This document shows positions 1-11,533 of a stretch of 26,620 nucleotides of DNA, one piece after another. Source of the DNA: Rodentolepis nana (taxonomy: Eukaryota > Platyhelminthes > Cestoda > Cyclophyllidea > Hymenolepididae). The notes below the pieces were generated by a model, which was given only the letters and a program-made list of their open reading frames with translations, was not told where the DNA came from and made no database searches. The translations under genes and the position numbers were made by a program. Positions within the stretch are counted from its first letter, which is position 1. Every line of letters begins with the position of its first letter. The stretch lies in contig UZAE01000312.1 in the NCBI GenBank assembly GCA_900617975.1, positions 1-26,620 on the forward strand, in the 5' to 3' direction.

Positions 1-215
1 AGAGGGGGGACAGAATAATGATTCACAGACGTAAAAGAGATAGACAGACGCAAAGGTAGAAAAAAGGTGAGTACTGTGGAATTAGTCGAATATGAAATGC
101 GGTGGGGTCTTGGTAGTTTGAAGTCAGAAGTCAACTGCCGATTAATAGACTTTTTTGCCGTATGAGTATACGTTGCCCAGGGTGCACCACGTGGAGGTAA
201 GTCTATCACACACCC
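1..215 (+). mobile_element. R1 repeat, copy 1 (cut by window edge)
   Basis: The first 215 bases align with 26099-26322 at roughly 85-88% identity by eye, with a small G-run gap near the left edge and a 6 bp indel about 70 bases in. The best conserved part is the right end, where the block TTGCCCAGGGTGCACCACG (173-191) runs on into TGGAGGTAAGTCTATC and then a short CA-rich tail (CACACACCC). Similarity stops at about 215, matching the end of the other full copy. The left end is missing because the window begins inside the element. No target-site duplication can be checked for the same reason. It is read as a non-LTR retrotransposon (SINE or truncated LINE) by comparison with the copy at 26000-26322. 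Orientation is tentative. The + strand is chosen because the fixed end carries a variable simple-repeat tail. Confidence 0.85.
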
Positions 216-3200
216 CGTTTCTCTAACTGTTAAGCTATTTCTAAAGCAATTTTGTGAAGACAGTGTATTTAACCAATTATTTACTTCATGTATTTACTTA
301 AAACACTCCTGAATATGCATTAGGTTAGTTATCAGGAACATGTATTATCATAGATACATTTGGAACATGATGATGCTTTAATTTTAAGAAAGCGTAACCT
401 GAGTCGGGAGAAAAGTTCATTCAGGAAATCTGGACTGCAAAATTACAGGCTATCTATTGCTCTAACCATTGTTTCTGTCTGTGGGCTAACGAAAAGCATC
501 AAAAAGCCTGCCGTATCGTTATGGAGTCAGGTCTCTGAGAGAACTACGCTACAGTTTACACGAGTGAGTAGTTTGTATTTCTGCAAATCCTGGATTCATA
601 GACCAGCTTCACTGCGCCTCTTGAAATTAAGTAGGGTCTAAATGGTGGGGTCTCTATTGGCATAAATTAAGCAAATTAGCCAGGTAGTGCTAATGAGCTG
701 AAGTCAGACAAATTCAACATAATCGATTTTGCTCCATTTTCTGGAGTTTTGTGTTAACGTTTATTTTTAACTGGACGATAAATTAACTGTTTGCCAAGGT
801 CTTTGAAATATACAGTTACAGTCCTTATTAAACATCTATTCATTTTTTAATATTGCCAGACAAATGTATGCGCGATTAGAACGTCTTATATATATAGGTG
901 GGTGGGAAAAGGTTTATTGCGCTTTAATAAAAGTCAATAGGTCAAAGACCAAAGTTCGCAAGCATTCAACTATTCTGCAATACGTCGATCTCTTGATAGG
1001 AGGCAGAAGTAAATATTTTTCAATGCACTTAGTAAAATTTACAAAATATTAAACAGCTGATATTTTGTATGCGCATATTCGTGAATGAAATCGCGACAGC
1101 TATATTACCAGTTAAATGGGCATCCAATCTACCGGATTCATCCAAGCATTGCATAAACGGCTATAATTTGTTAAGCGGCAGAGAAAATGACATCTTTGAG
1201 TTCTACTCCTTCTTCATTTTTTCACGTGTTAAGCTAAAATAACCCAAGAATATCTCAGTGAGTAAATAAAACCAATAGCGGTCTGTTCAACATTTCAATA
1301 GCGCCAGCAAAGTTTTGTCTTAACACCCTCTTCTCATAACTCTTATTCCAAAAAGCTTTTTAACTTCAAAACAACAAATTAATCGTTTTGCCTTTCAACA
1401 CAGCACAACAGCAGGGAATTCATCCGCGCATCTGATGAATTGATGTCCCACTGTGTTGAATGTAATACGAGGTATTCCACAAATCACAATTTCCCAAGGT
1501 CAATTAAGCGAGCAAGAGAGGCAGCAAAACAAACCGAAAAGTGTATTCACTTGTACGCAGCAGCAGTAGAAATCAACACGCACAAATAGCAGAGATTTGG
1601 TTGCTGCAAGACATACAAGGAAGTGTGGGCATGCCATGGTGGTTATTATCACATGTCACCAAGGCGAGAGCTAGCGGGCGAATACGCTCTATCATAATCA
1701 TGACAAGTTGATGGTTGATCAAACTTTTCATTGACAGCTAAGGGCGATTTGATACCAAGTGATTGTGCAATGATACCACGAAGAGAGGGAAGGTGTAGAT
1801 ATATTGATTGGATGCATGAATTTTATGCACACTGGTGCAAATAGGCTTAATCTTTTTGCCTGTAATTCCAAATTTTAATTTGATTTCTTGTATTGATAAA
1901 ATCATCTTCATTCAATTTCTGTTGCTCTTTGAGTTGTATAATCTGGTTGAATCTATATAATAGTAATAAGCGCGCTTGTTGCTGCAAATAAAGAAAATTT
2001 CGAGAGGATTTTGGACTAATCCGAAGCCACAACTCTGCGGAGCTTAAAGTGACGCCTCAAACACATTCAGGTGTACCGAGTTATCGAAATATGCTAACGG
2101 AAGTTTAGAATTTTGTGCAGATCCACAAGTTACCTTAATATTTGACTATATGCTAGGTTATTGGGGTATAGTTGTTCGAACGCAAATACGTGATGAATCA
2201 TTGTGCTTAAATGCTCAAAAAAACAAGGCAAGGCCACTAGTTTTATGTTGGTATTTCAGTCGATTTTGGAAGTCACAGATGGATGCTTTAAAACTCTCCT
2301 TTCTATTCCTCTAAACTATGCTCGATTTTACGATTTATAGCATTTAGAATATCGAATTGGCCATAATGAAAATTACCGCGAAAATATTATTACGTTTAAT
2401 TAAGGAAAACTTTTGAGTATAAAATTCCATTCTATTCAAATAAAACTCATTAATTGCGCTTCCTGCAGTTGGTGGGTAATGAGTACTTGAAAGTAACTTT
2501 TCCTATTTCTACCCTCCTCCAACCGTGGGATAGTTAATATCTGGGCCAAATTTTTGAGAAGAATTTAATTAACTTAAATTTGATTTAAATTGAGTGAAAC
2601 GTCCGAGTAGCTTAGATAAATAATACAAATCTTAAAATTCGAATCCCCCTTAAATTAACCAGTTTCATTTGATGAATCTTAAAATACTGGCGTGCTTAAC
2701 AATAGTTGCACTTTCAAATCTATTGATATTCAAGGTCGCGGCGTAGAGGTCGTTTAATTTCTCCTCCATATAGCATTTCCAGAATTTTATTTAAATGAAT
2801 TCCTTTAAAGTTATGTACAACTTTGAATTACGACTTTCATCGCTGTAGAAACACACAGTAGTCCTATATTTTTACCCTGCTCACTCAGAAGCAGTAGGAT
2901 CATGAGGAGATTCAAACCTTTCCTTTGTATTTCAACCCTGAACGCGTCCGAAAGCTCTCGAACCATCATAATGATAAGAAGGGCGGAAATCGGCTTAGTT
3001 CGGCATTAGGGGTTCTGTACTTCTAGTTGCACTTTTTGTGAACCACTTAGTCACTCGGATTGCTTAATAGAATTAAGCAGAAAAGGGTAGGCAATTAAAT
3101 TCCATACCAATGTCCGAGATCAATATGGGAAACTTTAGAAACATTTTAAGCTACTCAAACTGCGGTCTAAGATTGGAGGGCTTAATTATTGGCGCGTAGT

Positions 3201-3444
3201 GAAACTGTTTAAATGCCGAGATGGGGGAAATTACCACCAAACAATAAATTCCTAGTCCACTGAATTTATGCCCTTTGAAATTCCTTAGCTTTAGTAAAAG
3301 GAAGTGCTTGTACGTTTAAACGGTTTTATTTGAATCTACAAAAATAACAAATCTGGAATTACGAGTTGTTATTTCGATACGGTTCGTGCACGTGCGATCA
3401 TGTGCGCACAAAGTGTCACCCTCTGCATGTTTGGTCAACAAAAT
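216..3444. other. AT-rich non-coding stretch, no gene seen
   Basis: Reading frames here are at most about 90 codons (for example 360-641 plus, 864-1052 plus, 1847-2032 minus). Their translations show no domain, signal peptide or compositional bias that would set them apart from chance. The only compositional feature is a patch at about 1495-1690 that is richer in G+C than its surroundings and contains a GCATGC and a CCATGG. No repeat pair, tRNA or convincing exon was found. Confidence 0.7.
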
Positions 3445-3792
3445 TCACTCAATTCTTAGAATTTTTAAATGTAACTGGTGATCATATTTACATATTACAT
3501 CTATGTGTCCTCTTGTGTATGTATTTACAGTGTTTGACCAATCATGCATTTGTCGGTCCCATTGAATGTTCTGATTACATTTCTTAAATGAACTCTTCTC
3601 CATTATTGATTTAGTGTTCAGCTCTGACAACTTGCATACTTCCTTGCATTTACGTGAATGATCAAAAACAGGCCAAGTTCCACACCATGCACCTTGATCA
3701 AAGGCGCATATTTCGCAATAAGCATATTGGATAATGTTTGCCTCAGACGATGCAATCACCTCAAATCTATTAAAGGTAGTATTTAATACCAC
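3445..3792 (-). other. Longest open frame in the window, probably chance
   Basis: On the minus strand 115 codons are open from a GTG at 3792 to a stop at 3445; the frame stays open about 14 codons further upstream to a TGA. The translation has six cysteines in its central part (YCEIC, WCGTW, KCKEVC, KKC) and several tryptophans, so it looks more protein-like than other frames here. There is no ATG at the start, no recognisable domain, no signal peptide, and no strong splice acceptor at the upstream edge (CATTTAG is the nearest). With an expected stop about every 14 codons, one frame of this length is about what chance gives in 26 kb read six ways. It is listed because it is the largest frame, not because coding is supported. 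It could be a decayed exon. Confidence 0.15.
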
Positions 3793-6700
3793 ATTAATTG
3801 GGCAGAGGGGCGATTTTCTAAATGATTGTCACGAGAAACTCACTTCTATCTCCTAAAGTTAATCAGAATAGGTAGATGCGGCTGGGCTAGCCTTATCAAT
3901 GTCTGTGGCGATCTACTGAATTTCAATTACTACTTCTAGCGATGCCAAAATGTGTATTTGAAGCCCCCATTTTACAGAATATTTTTGGATAAAGGAGACG
4001 ATGATACTTGACTACCTGCCTACTTAAAAATCTGTCATCTCAGTGGATTTTCAAGATTACTTGGTGATTTCAAATTGGTTTCCTAACGCGTAAGGTGCAA
4101 ATTTTAATGCATGTCATCAACTAAATAATTGATTGCTTACCATGAGTTTAGAAATAACGCTTGCAACTGAACGTGGGTGGAACATCTTTTAAATTAGAAA
4201 GAATATTTATACTTAACTAAACTGTCAACAAAAGCTAAGGACTCCAAAGTTTTTTTTTCTCTCTAAAAAATTATGATTACAATCACATATATGAGAGTAG
4301 TGTGATACGCACACCCATCTCTATATTTGATTTGCAGGATATACATAGGAGAATAAAAGGACCAACTCAGCTGTAATTTGGTCCTCCATATTCGTAATAA
4401 TTTAGCGTAACTATTTTAACTAAAAGTTAAAATTTGAAAAAAAATGGAACGACCACTTTTCTTCTCCTTTAAAAGCTGGCCTATTTGTTCCAACCAACGA
4501 AGGAGGTGGATGGACCTAGTTATCACTGGTTAAAGCTTATTGTAACTATGACAGGTAACAACAATTAAATTTTAATCGGTGATTCGAACCATTGCTCTAC
4601 AAAAGGTAATTGGGCTCAGTTCAAATGCAAACTATTTAATTTAAGGCAAAATACTTACTTCTTTGTTCGAGCATAGCATGAAAGAAGCTTTTCTAACATG
4701 GCAACCTAAACCAAATTTTGAGCCATCTTCATTTTTTTGGTTTTTTCTTATGGACCTGATGTCCAAAATAATTTGCTTTATATTCTTTTCTCTGTGAAAG
4801 TAATATTGAATGCTGTGTACTCCTTGTTTAAGTGTGTATTCATTTGGTGGAAACAAAATGATGCACATCGCTTTGCCTGAATTGCATTCAGGAGAATGCA
4901 AGCATTAACAGAATATTGCCATGCTCAAGTAATTCATACAATGCAATCATGCAATTACAAGCTGAGAGCCAGGATGAACAACGTGAATCAGTAAGATTTA
5001 CCTCAAGAACCCTCAAGGTCGATTCAAAAGTAAAACGTTTGCGATCATAGAAATTTCTCTTGGTTAAAATTAAAACAATGAATTTGGTTAAATTTTGTAC
5101 AAATCAAAGTAAGTAGATTACTTCCTAATGAAAATGCCACTCCCAGAAGACAGTGATTTTTGTTGAACATCAAAAATTGTAAAAATGCTGAGTGTAATTT
5201 CTTTAATCATACCTTCAACTGTATCATTTTCCCCTTAAATGGGAGAAAGGAACAAACAACTTCTGTTCTAAATAGCCTTTTCTTGGTAAACAAATATGCA
5301 CCTAATTTTTAGCTCCCACTTTATCTCCACTTGCAAAAAACAACAGCCATTTGAACAATGCTAGTCTGATTTTTGTGTTATACTTAATCACATCTCTCGG
5401 ATTTTGAAAACGCCGAAAATGTGGAATTATTTATCAGTTTAATGGCGTTCCCATTCAGATAAGCTTTTTGTATTTGTCTAACCACCAGAAGGTTTCCATT
5501 CCCTCATAACAACGCATTGGTGGGTAAATTTCTTAATTGAAAACACCTGTGTATGCGTTGATTGGGGGAAACAAACCACCTTCTGTATCAATTGTGGGGA
5601 GGCGGTTTATGCGTTTCAGAGTTTTCATGAGTGCTTACATTTTGCAGATAGCAGTTCATGATAGTTCTTAAGATAATTGCTGATTATCATCAATTAGATT
5701 GAAGATCTTGCTATGCCGTTAGGTTCGAATGATTTTTTTTTAACATTTGTTATTTTTTTGACACTGAGATTTATTGGCACCTATTCAAATTCCAAGTTCC
5801 TCAGGCTGAGGCCCTTATAAATGAAGGAGGATTTTTTTTTTCTCCATAAAGGTCCATAACCTCCTGCCTGAAAGGATGTTAGAACTAAGACGATCGCCAG
5901 TTAGTGGATATTGTGGTGAATTCTCTCACACACGGAGTGCCATTCGATAACGCTCACAGTTATAATATTTCCTTCATCTACCATATGAATACAACTTCAA
6001 TGCTTAAATTTATCAATAAATCTTAAATTTGACCCCAACTTTATATTTGGCACATTCGTCTTTGATCAATGACTCGAAACAACCCTGATGAAAAGTTTGT
6101 AGTATAGCTTAATGTGACTTCGTTATTATTACCAATTGCAATTAGGTTAGTCAGGAAAAATAAGAAAAAAAGTTGGATATCATAGTTTCTTGGTTCAACT
6201 ATCCTTCCATACGGATTTTGGTCTTCATTTCGTGCTTTATTTTCTTCAAGCCAGTGGTATTCTACACAGATACCCCGTTAAATTATGACTTCAGTTACGG
6301 CTCAGTTATTACCATAAGGATTTCTCTTAACACAAAAGGATTCTTAAATAAAACCCCCCCTAGTATGGCTACTTAAAATTCTCGACAGGTTCTTAAACAA
6401 TATCGATTGCGTCTTTTCGTTTGCTTCGAACAATGCAACTCTTCAAACGCAAATCCAAAATCTCGAAATGGATTTGATTTAACGCACATTTAATAAGAGG
6501 GGTGTCTGAAACTGAGACGAAAAATTTACTCCAGACAGCTCTCTATTTTTGTCAACAAACGAAGAGTCCAGTATTCGCTACTCAATTGAAAAGGGTTTGA
6601 ATAATTATAACAAAATAAATAATTCATTTCCATACGGACACTAACTTTTTTGCATATTGGTGTTTGTCTTTGTGATATTCAGCTTTAGAATTTTTCGAAA

Positions 6701-7835
6701 AAAATAAAAAAATCGGGGGTAATTTTAAGTTTGACCACCTATGATATATCAAATTTTCGTTATTCGAGGTTTAGTTTCCATTATTTAGCCATAGTCTATT
6801 TCTGTTGTCAAGATGGATCTTGATATCATGGAAGCCAGTTCAGGTAATAGCAGACAAAATGCATAATAAGTAAATGTAAAATATTGTTTCATTAGAGGTT
6901 ACTTTCCCAAAAAATGAATAATTCTAAATGCGCGCAACTGTAGAGCAAATTTTATGGGAAATCAGGAAATGTCATTTTCACCGAGAGAAAGCAGTACGTC
7001 CCCTCGGTTCCTGATTGATAACCCGCGGATGTTTAGCTCTGATTTACTTATAAACTTAGGAGTAATTTTCACTTATTCAACTCTTGCATATCTACCGTCT
7101 TTGGAAATGTATTTAGCCAATATATTTACGAATTAATAAGTAGTTACATATTACCAGATTAATTCTACAAATATTCCGAATGAATGTTCCTTGCGAAAAT
7201 ATATGTACCAATGTGATTTCCTTTATATAGTGATTATTGAACCCCTTCCCTACTAGGTTCTATCAAGTTCAATCCCAATAACCGAGTAAACATTGAATTT
7301 GATTGATTTAAAAATGATTACACGCCCAAAAGTTGTAAACTAGGAAATATTCCGAGCTAAAGGTTTCCAAGATTGAAAGCTGCAACATTTTAAATTCAAA
7401 GTTTTTTTGTATAAATTAGTACCTTGTTCCTTGTCCACAAACTCCTTTGTCCATGGTATAATTATAGGTTGAAAAGTGTTATGAGGTCTAAAGGCGAATT
7501 ATTAAGATCTGTAAGAATTAATTTTTTTATTTCTGTCTGTTAGTTATTTTAGTTGAATTATGTGTGTTGCTTTTAAATCGGTAAAAAAAGATTTCTGACT
7601 CCTAATTAAATAAATTGATATACACAGATTTAGCATACTTCGTCGATATATAAAATACACAAGAGGTTTTTTTTAATGACGGTACTCAATGACATTTGTG
7701 GAAGTTATTCTGTGTGTATTAGTGCACCCACCATTTCGTTATACCTGTAAATTCGCAATTGAAAAAAATTTTCCCATCTCGAAAATGTGCTAATTTGAAA
7801 TTAGTCGCAATACGAATTTGGCAAAATATTTTAGA
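3793..7835. other. AT-rich non-coding stretch, no gene seen
   Basis: This holds only short open frames (for example 4641-4901 minus, 6173-6376 plus, 6954-7136 plus) whose products match no family I recognise. Homopolymer A, T and C tracts occur (T10 near 5830, C7 near 6354). A B-box-like GGTTCGAATC lies on the minus strand at 4580-4589 but has no tRNA fold around it. No repeat copies were detected. Confidence 0.7.
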
Positions 7836-8394
7836 AATTGATGGGCATCACTAATGACTGCGATAATGTTAAAAATTATTAAATGAATAACAATGACAAA
7901 TGTTTAAAACAATTGAACAGAGTTCCATTCAAACGTTGTTAGTTTTTATCGGTCTTTGTTTAATAAAATCAATCATAACTGTGTTTATTGATGATAGTTT
8001 ACTTTGGATTTGATTCTTAGAATCGTGAAATTATTTAAAGATCATATGAGAAGTGTATACAACGCTTGTTTTTAACTAACGTTTAATTATATACTTAAAA
8101 GCTAGTCAACTAGTATTATCAATAAATTGCAGATACGAAAAAAGGATGCGGTAGTGCGTATACAATGAATTCAAGCCAATAAAAATCCAATTCAATTTCA
8201 ATTTTCAAAGCGTTGAGTCGCCAACGCTTCACAGAAGGACCATAAACCACTTGGAAATATTTCAGTCCCCCTCCCCCCCCCCAGTGATCAATCTTCTTGT
8301 TTAGTTTCATTTGTTTCTGGACGCCTTTATGTCCGCGTTATTCAGAGTTTGCTGGTGACACTGCTTTAATTTATTCTATCTCCTTCTAGATATA
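7836..8394 (+). repeat. R2 repeat, copy A (559 bp)
   Basis: This block starts AATTGATGGGCATCACTAAT and ends CCTTCTAGATATA. It recurs in direct orientation at 11534-12093, 3,698 bp downstream. I count 12 substitutions and one single-base C-run difference, about 98% identity. All 12 substitutions fall in 7836-8128; the remaining 266 bases are identical apart from the C run. Internal landmarks are a perfect 8 bp stem-loop (8208-8229), an AATAAA in CCAATAAAAATCC (about 8179), and a C5-T-C10 tract (8267-8282). There are no evident terminal inverted repeats, no TG...CA ends and no flanking target-site duplication, so the class is unresolved. The 63-codon minus frame inside it is not protein-like. 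Orientation is arbitrary. Either a dispersed non-autonomous element or a local segmental duplication would fit. Confidence 0.93.
8208..8229. other. Perfect 8 bp stem-loop in R2 copy A
   Basis: The arms AAGCGTTG and CAACGCTT flank a 6-base loop AGTCGC. The structure lies in the unchanged half of R2 and is exactly preserved in copy B. Single 8 bp stems are expected a few times by chance in this window, so function is not implied. Confidence 0.6.
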
Positions 8395-9127
8395 CTCGGG
8401 CAGACATGATTACCTAAGACATATTGAGCCGTTAGGCTCACTTGAGTAAGCTAACGTAACTAAATACAGCAAGTTGTTTTATGTCCAAAATTGTTTATTA
8501 CTAAGATGCTTGTGTGACAGTTAGCATCCACTGAGTTAAATGCTCAGTAAGCTGAAATAAAAAATTGATAATGCAACCTCAGTAAGTCAAGTTTTTCAAC
8601 ACACAAAAACAAGAAGGATTAACGAAATTTATGCATTTTAAAGTAGTATTCAACTTGCAGCCATAGGAAAGTAGAAAAAATTTTATGATATATCTTTAGA
8701 TATAAATTTTATTAGTAACAGACTATCAATAAATGCATAAAGAAATAATTAAACTCATTTAAATGACCTATACGTTTATTAGGCATTTTATTTATCTCGA
8801 GATCCATTTTATATAGGACATAACATTTAAACAATACGTCAACTACTCATAACACGATTACTTGGCTTTATACTGTTAATTTAATTAAATTAATCAATAT
8901 TTTAAAGAAAAGCTACAAACTAAAATGCTTACAACTAATTATTATGGACTAAGAAGTACATAAACAATAATAATTAACCAATTCCCCTCAACTTATGACC
9001 TTTCTAAAAAAGTAGAATTTTCTACTGCAACGCGGAAAGCAGATTTTTACCGCACTTATTAAATGCAACTATTAACTTAGTAATCTAAATCCCACAACAA
9101 TTATCTAAACCGTACTTGACTTAGGAC

Positions 9128-9137
9128 GGGGGGGGGG
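9128..9137. repeat. G10 homopolymer
   Basis: An uninterrupted run of ten G follows TTAGGAC. Such runs recur through this AT-rich window (also 8273-8282 as C, 11971-11981 as C, 15709-15717 as C, 24349-24357 as G). Confidence 0.9.
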
Positions 9138-9823
9138 AGAAGGTACCACGGAACTATTATCATGTCTTCCATGTTAGTGACCAGAAGTAACTAGTGTGGA
9201 TAACCGTCCACTTCATTGGTTGTACGCAAGTTAGCAGTCGAGGCCATTGGTCTTTGCACGCAGATTGAAATAACCAAAAGGTTAAAAGATCGGGTCACAT
9301 CATTAATAATGGAATTCTGCATGATCATAATGAAACAAAAATCATATTTTAATCTTGTAATAAAAGGAATTACTGTGTATACAACTCGCGATAGAGATTT
9401 AAACGGCTTAGGAAATCGATTATATGTTCAACATTTAATAATCTATCATGAATGCCTACGTGCTATCTTAGCATTTACACTCAATGACAAGTATTCTACA
9501 CCCATCTGTGCATTTTGAGATGATAAAGCTAATGAATAGACACATGGTTAGATGACGATATTAAGTGCCCTATTATGACCACACCCCTGCTTATATCTAT
9601 TATAACATTCGATAAAAAATTAAAAAAATGGGAATTCACTTTAATGTTTCATTTAAAAAAATTATTACTATCATCTAATCCCCTTTCATCTTCTAAATCT
9701 TTTAATTGATTTATATGGAAAGCGATATTAAACGCACATAGTATTTAGAAGTGTAAGTGAGAAATCCAAAAACTGTCATAATTATAATAGCTATGCTTGA
9801 GCGGTACCGTTAGTTATTGCAGT

Positions 9824-9895
9824 CAGTGCGCACACACTGGTCGATACCAAATCCGTGAGGACTGACTTCACGGGCGGGAAAGTTACCTACGGTAA
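9824..9895. other. Cluster of three short stem-loops
   Basis: Three stem-loops follow one another in a locally G+C-enriched patch: CAGTG/CACTG with a 6-base loop (9824-9839), CCGTGA/TCACGG with a 9-base loop (9853-9873) and TTACC/GGTAA with a 3-base loop (9883-9895). The arrangement recalls a multi-arm structured RNA. Arm and loop sizes do not match a tRNA cloverleaf, and there is no acceptor stem or T-arm motif. Each stem on its own is short enough to be chance. Confidence 0.3.
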
Positions 9896-11185
9896 TACAA
9901 TTCCTTCTGAGTGGGGATTGGTCCAGGGGTGATACTCTTTTGAATGTATGGCTGTATTAATACTTTTCCGATATATTAGCTTTAGGTATGCTGGAAATAC
10001 AAGACAGTAATGCAATGGAGGATATTTAAACACGAGGACTTATAAAACTTAAAAGAAGGAAGTTAATTGCGTTTGGAAATTATGAAGAAAAGAGAAATTG
10101 AAACTTTTCCTTGGATAGAAGTTTTTGTCTCCGGAAAGATCTCCAATAAAATTTATTGCCCTAGAACTGTGAGGGCAAGATAGAGGCTTTTTTGTTGAGT
10201 TTTATTTTGAAATGTCTATACACGGCTCCTTTAACGTGACATTACAGATATATTTTGAATCTTCGTTTTGGATATTTAAGTAATTCTTATCTTTGTTACA
10301 TTTGTACATTTCCAGCGATTGGGCACTTGTACGTGAAAGTCGCATATATCCTTTCCGTATTGGATTAAAGTATTATTTACAAATTGCCATTCAAGTTCGG
10401 GTAAAAGGTAAATAATTGTTGAAATTGTTGAAGAATCTTGACATTTACCGATGCAACATAATGGAGGTCACTTGGTGTCTGCACTCCTCATGTTAATACG
10501 CTATTCATAGTAGTGTCATAATAGTAAGTATTACCAAAGAAACCAAAGTGGCAGGAATTAACAAGTCAAAGAAATGACCTAATGGAGGTCATTTAATTAT
10601 GAAAAGAACATCATAAGCACATGAGCCTTATGAGATGACGAGTAGGTTAGATGGATTTGAGGCCAGGAGTGAAATGTGAAAATTTGCTTAGAACGCCACA
10701 TGCGCAACACTGCTGTCGTCTTCATTAAGTTAAATAAAGTAAATAAAATCTGCCGACTTGGACTTGTGAAATGGAATCCTCAAATCGGCTGAGTTCATGA
10801 TCCAAAAGTAACTTTATTCTTTCAATTTGTTGGTTATTTTATCTCACCCTCTCAATTTCACCTCTCCTTAGGTCATTTTAATAGTCTCAAATCCTTTTTT
10901 TCTGATGAATAAGCAAATCTGTTTACTTCTTCAAGAATACTTATAATATAAAATCACATAGAAATTCGTCTTCTCGCAACTACTAATTAGGTTATCTACG
11001 AGTTACTAGTTTAGCTATTCGACTTCTTGAAATAATTAATTGCTGCTGTCCATCATGCATTTTGGAAGGAGATTGTGCTGTCTATTTCATTTGTGTCGAT
11101 AAAAATAGTTTATTATTTACAATTAGGCGCAGAGCTCCCAGAGTTTCTCTTTTTTTACTGACTTTCTCATCATTTCACTGTGCAG

Positions 11186-11250
11186 TTGGATTGCAGCGGC
11201 GTCACACGGCAACGAGATATGTAATCAAGTGGAAATTGTGGCCACAAAAG
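11186..11250 (+). other. Exon-like 65 bp segment with splice-site signals
   Basis: A pyrimidine-rich tract from 11144 ends in TTTCACTGTGCAG at 11185, with a branch-point-like CTGAC (adenine at 11161) 24 bases before the junction. At 11250 AAAAG meets GTGGGT, an acceptable 5' splice site. The 65 bases between are richer in G+C than the flanks and open in two of three frames, the third being closed by TAA. One frame reads WIAAASHGNEICNQVEIVATK, the other GLQRRHTATRYVIKWKLWPQK. I recognise neither peptide and see no partner exon nearby. It may be a small internal exon of a gene whose introns fill the window, or a chance coincidence of splice signals. Confidence 0.2.
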
Positions 11251-11533
11251 GTGGGTAAAGCTCATTTACCAAATAGTGAGGCTATTATTTTTTGCAGGTA
11301 TAGCGCGAACTGAAATTAGTTTTCCTTTCTGCACATTCACAAAACTACACGTTGAAGCGCGGGTGTAGCTAATCTACTTCGGTGACAACAATTATTGCCG
11401 CTAGTTATGCTAAACATTGAAAATTCTGTGGGAAGCAATTGACATCGAGTGCCAATAAGTCCAACAAATAATATGAGAGAGGAAGGCTGGGGGGGTGCGG
11501 ATTGGGATCAAAAGGGTACACTACCCTAAAGTT
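11251..11533. other. Non-coding sequence before R2 copy B
   Basis: Nothing gene-like is seen. A stem of CTACAC/GTGTAG occurs near 11346-11370, and a G7 run (GCTGGGGGGGTGCGG) lies about 45 bases before copy B. The sequence differs from what precedes copy A, so the two R2 copies have unrelated left flanks. Confidence 0.65.

Larger units (their letters stand above)
8395..11185. other. Spacer between R2 copies, no gene seen
   Basis: Only one open frame of note occurs (9216-9518 plus, 100 codons, TTG start), and its product resembles nothing I know. There is no tRNA-complementary primer-binding site just after copy A and no gag/pol-like frame, which argues against the R2 pair being LTRs. Visible structures are an 18 bp AT palindrome at 8876-8893, a G10 tract at 9128-9137 and the stem-loop cluster at 9824-9895. 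Confidence 0.65.

Noticed and set aside
321..331. TTAGGTTAG as insect-type telomeric repeat (also near 6144)
   Set aside because: There are only about two units, no array, and it sits in the middle of ordinary sequence.
1434..1442. CTGATGA as a hammerhead ribozyme core (also near 10900 and 22799)
   Set aside because: No GAAA partner with helices II and III could be placed around any of these sites.
2636..2652. TTCGAATCCCCC resembling a tRNA T-arm
   Set aside because: The upstream side (TTAAAA) cannot pair with CCCCC, so no T stem forms.
4575..4640. tRNA-like signal on the minus strand (GGTTCGAATC preceded by GTAGAGCA)
   Set aside because: The bases flanking the T-loop motif do not pair into a T stem, there is no anticodon arm between the two motifs and no acceptor stem.
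8876..8893. 18 bp palindrome TTAATTTAATTAAATTAA
   Set aside because: It is pure A/T sequence in an AT-rich context, where palindromes of this kind arise readily.
9216..9518. 100-codon + strand frame as a gene
   Set aside because: It has a TTG start, no recognisable domain and length within chance expectation for AT-rich DNA.
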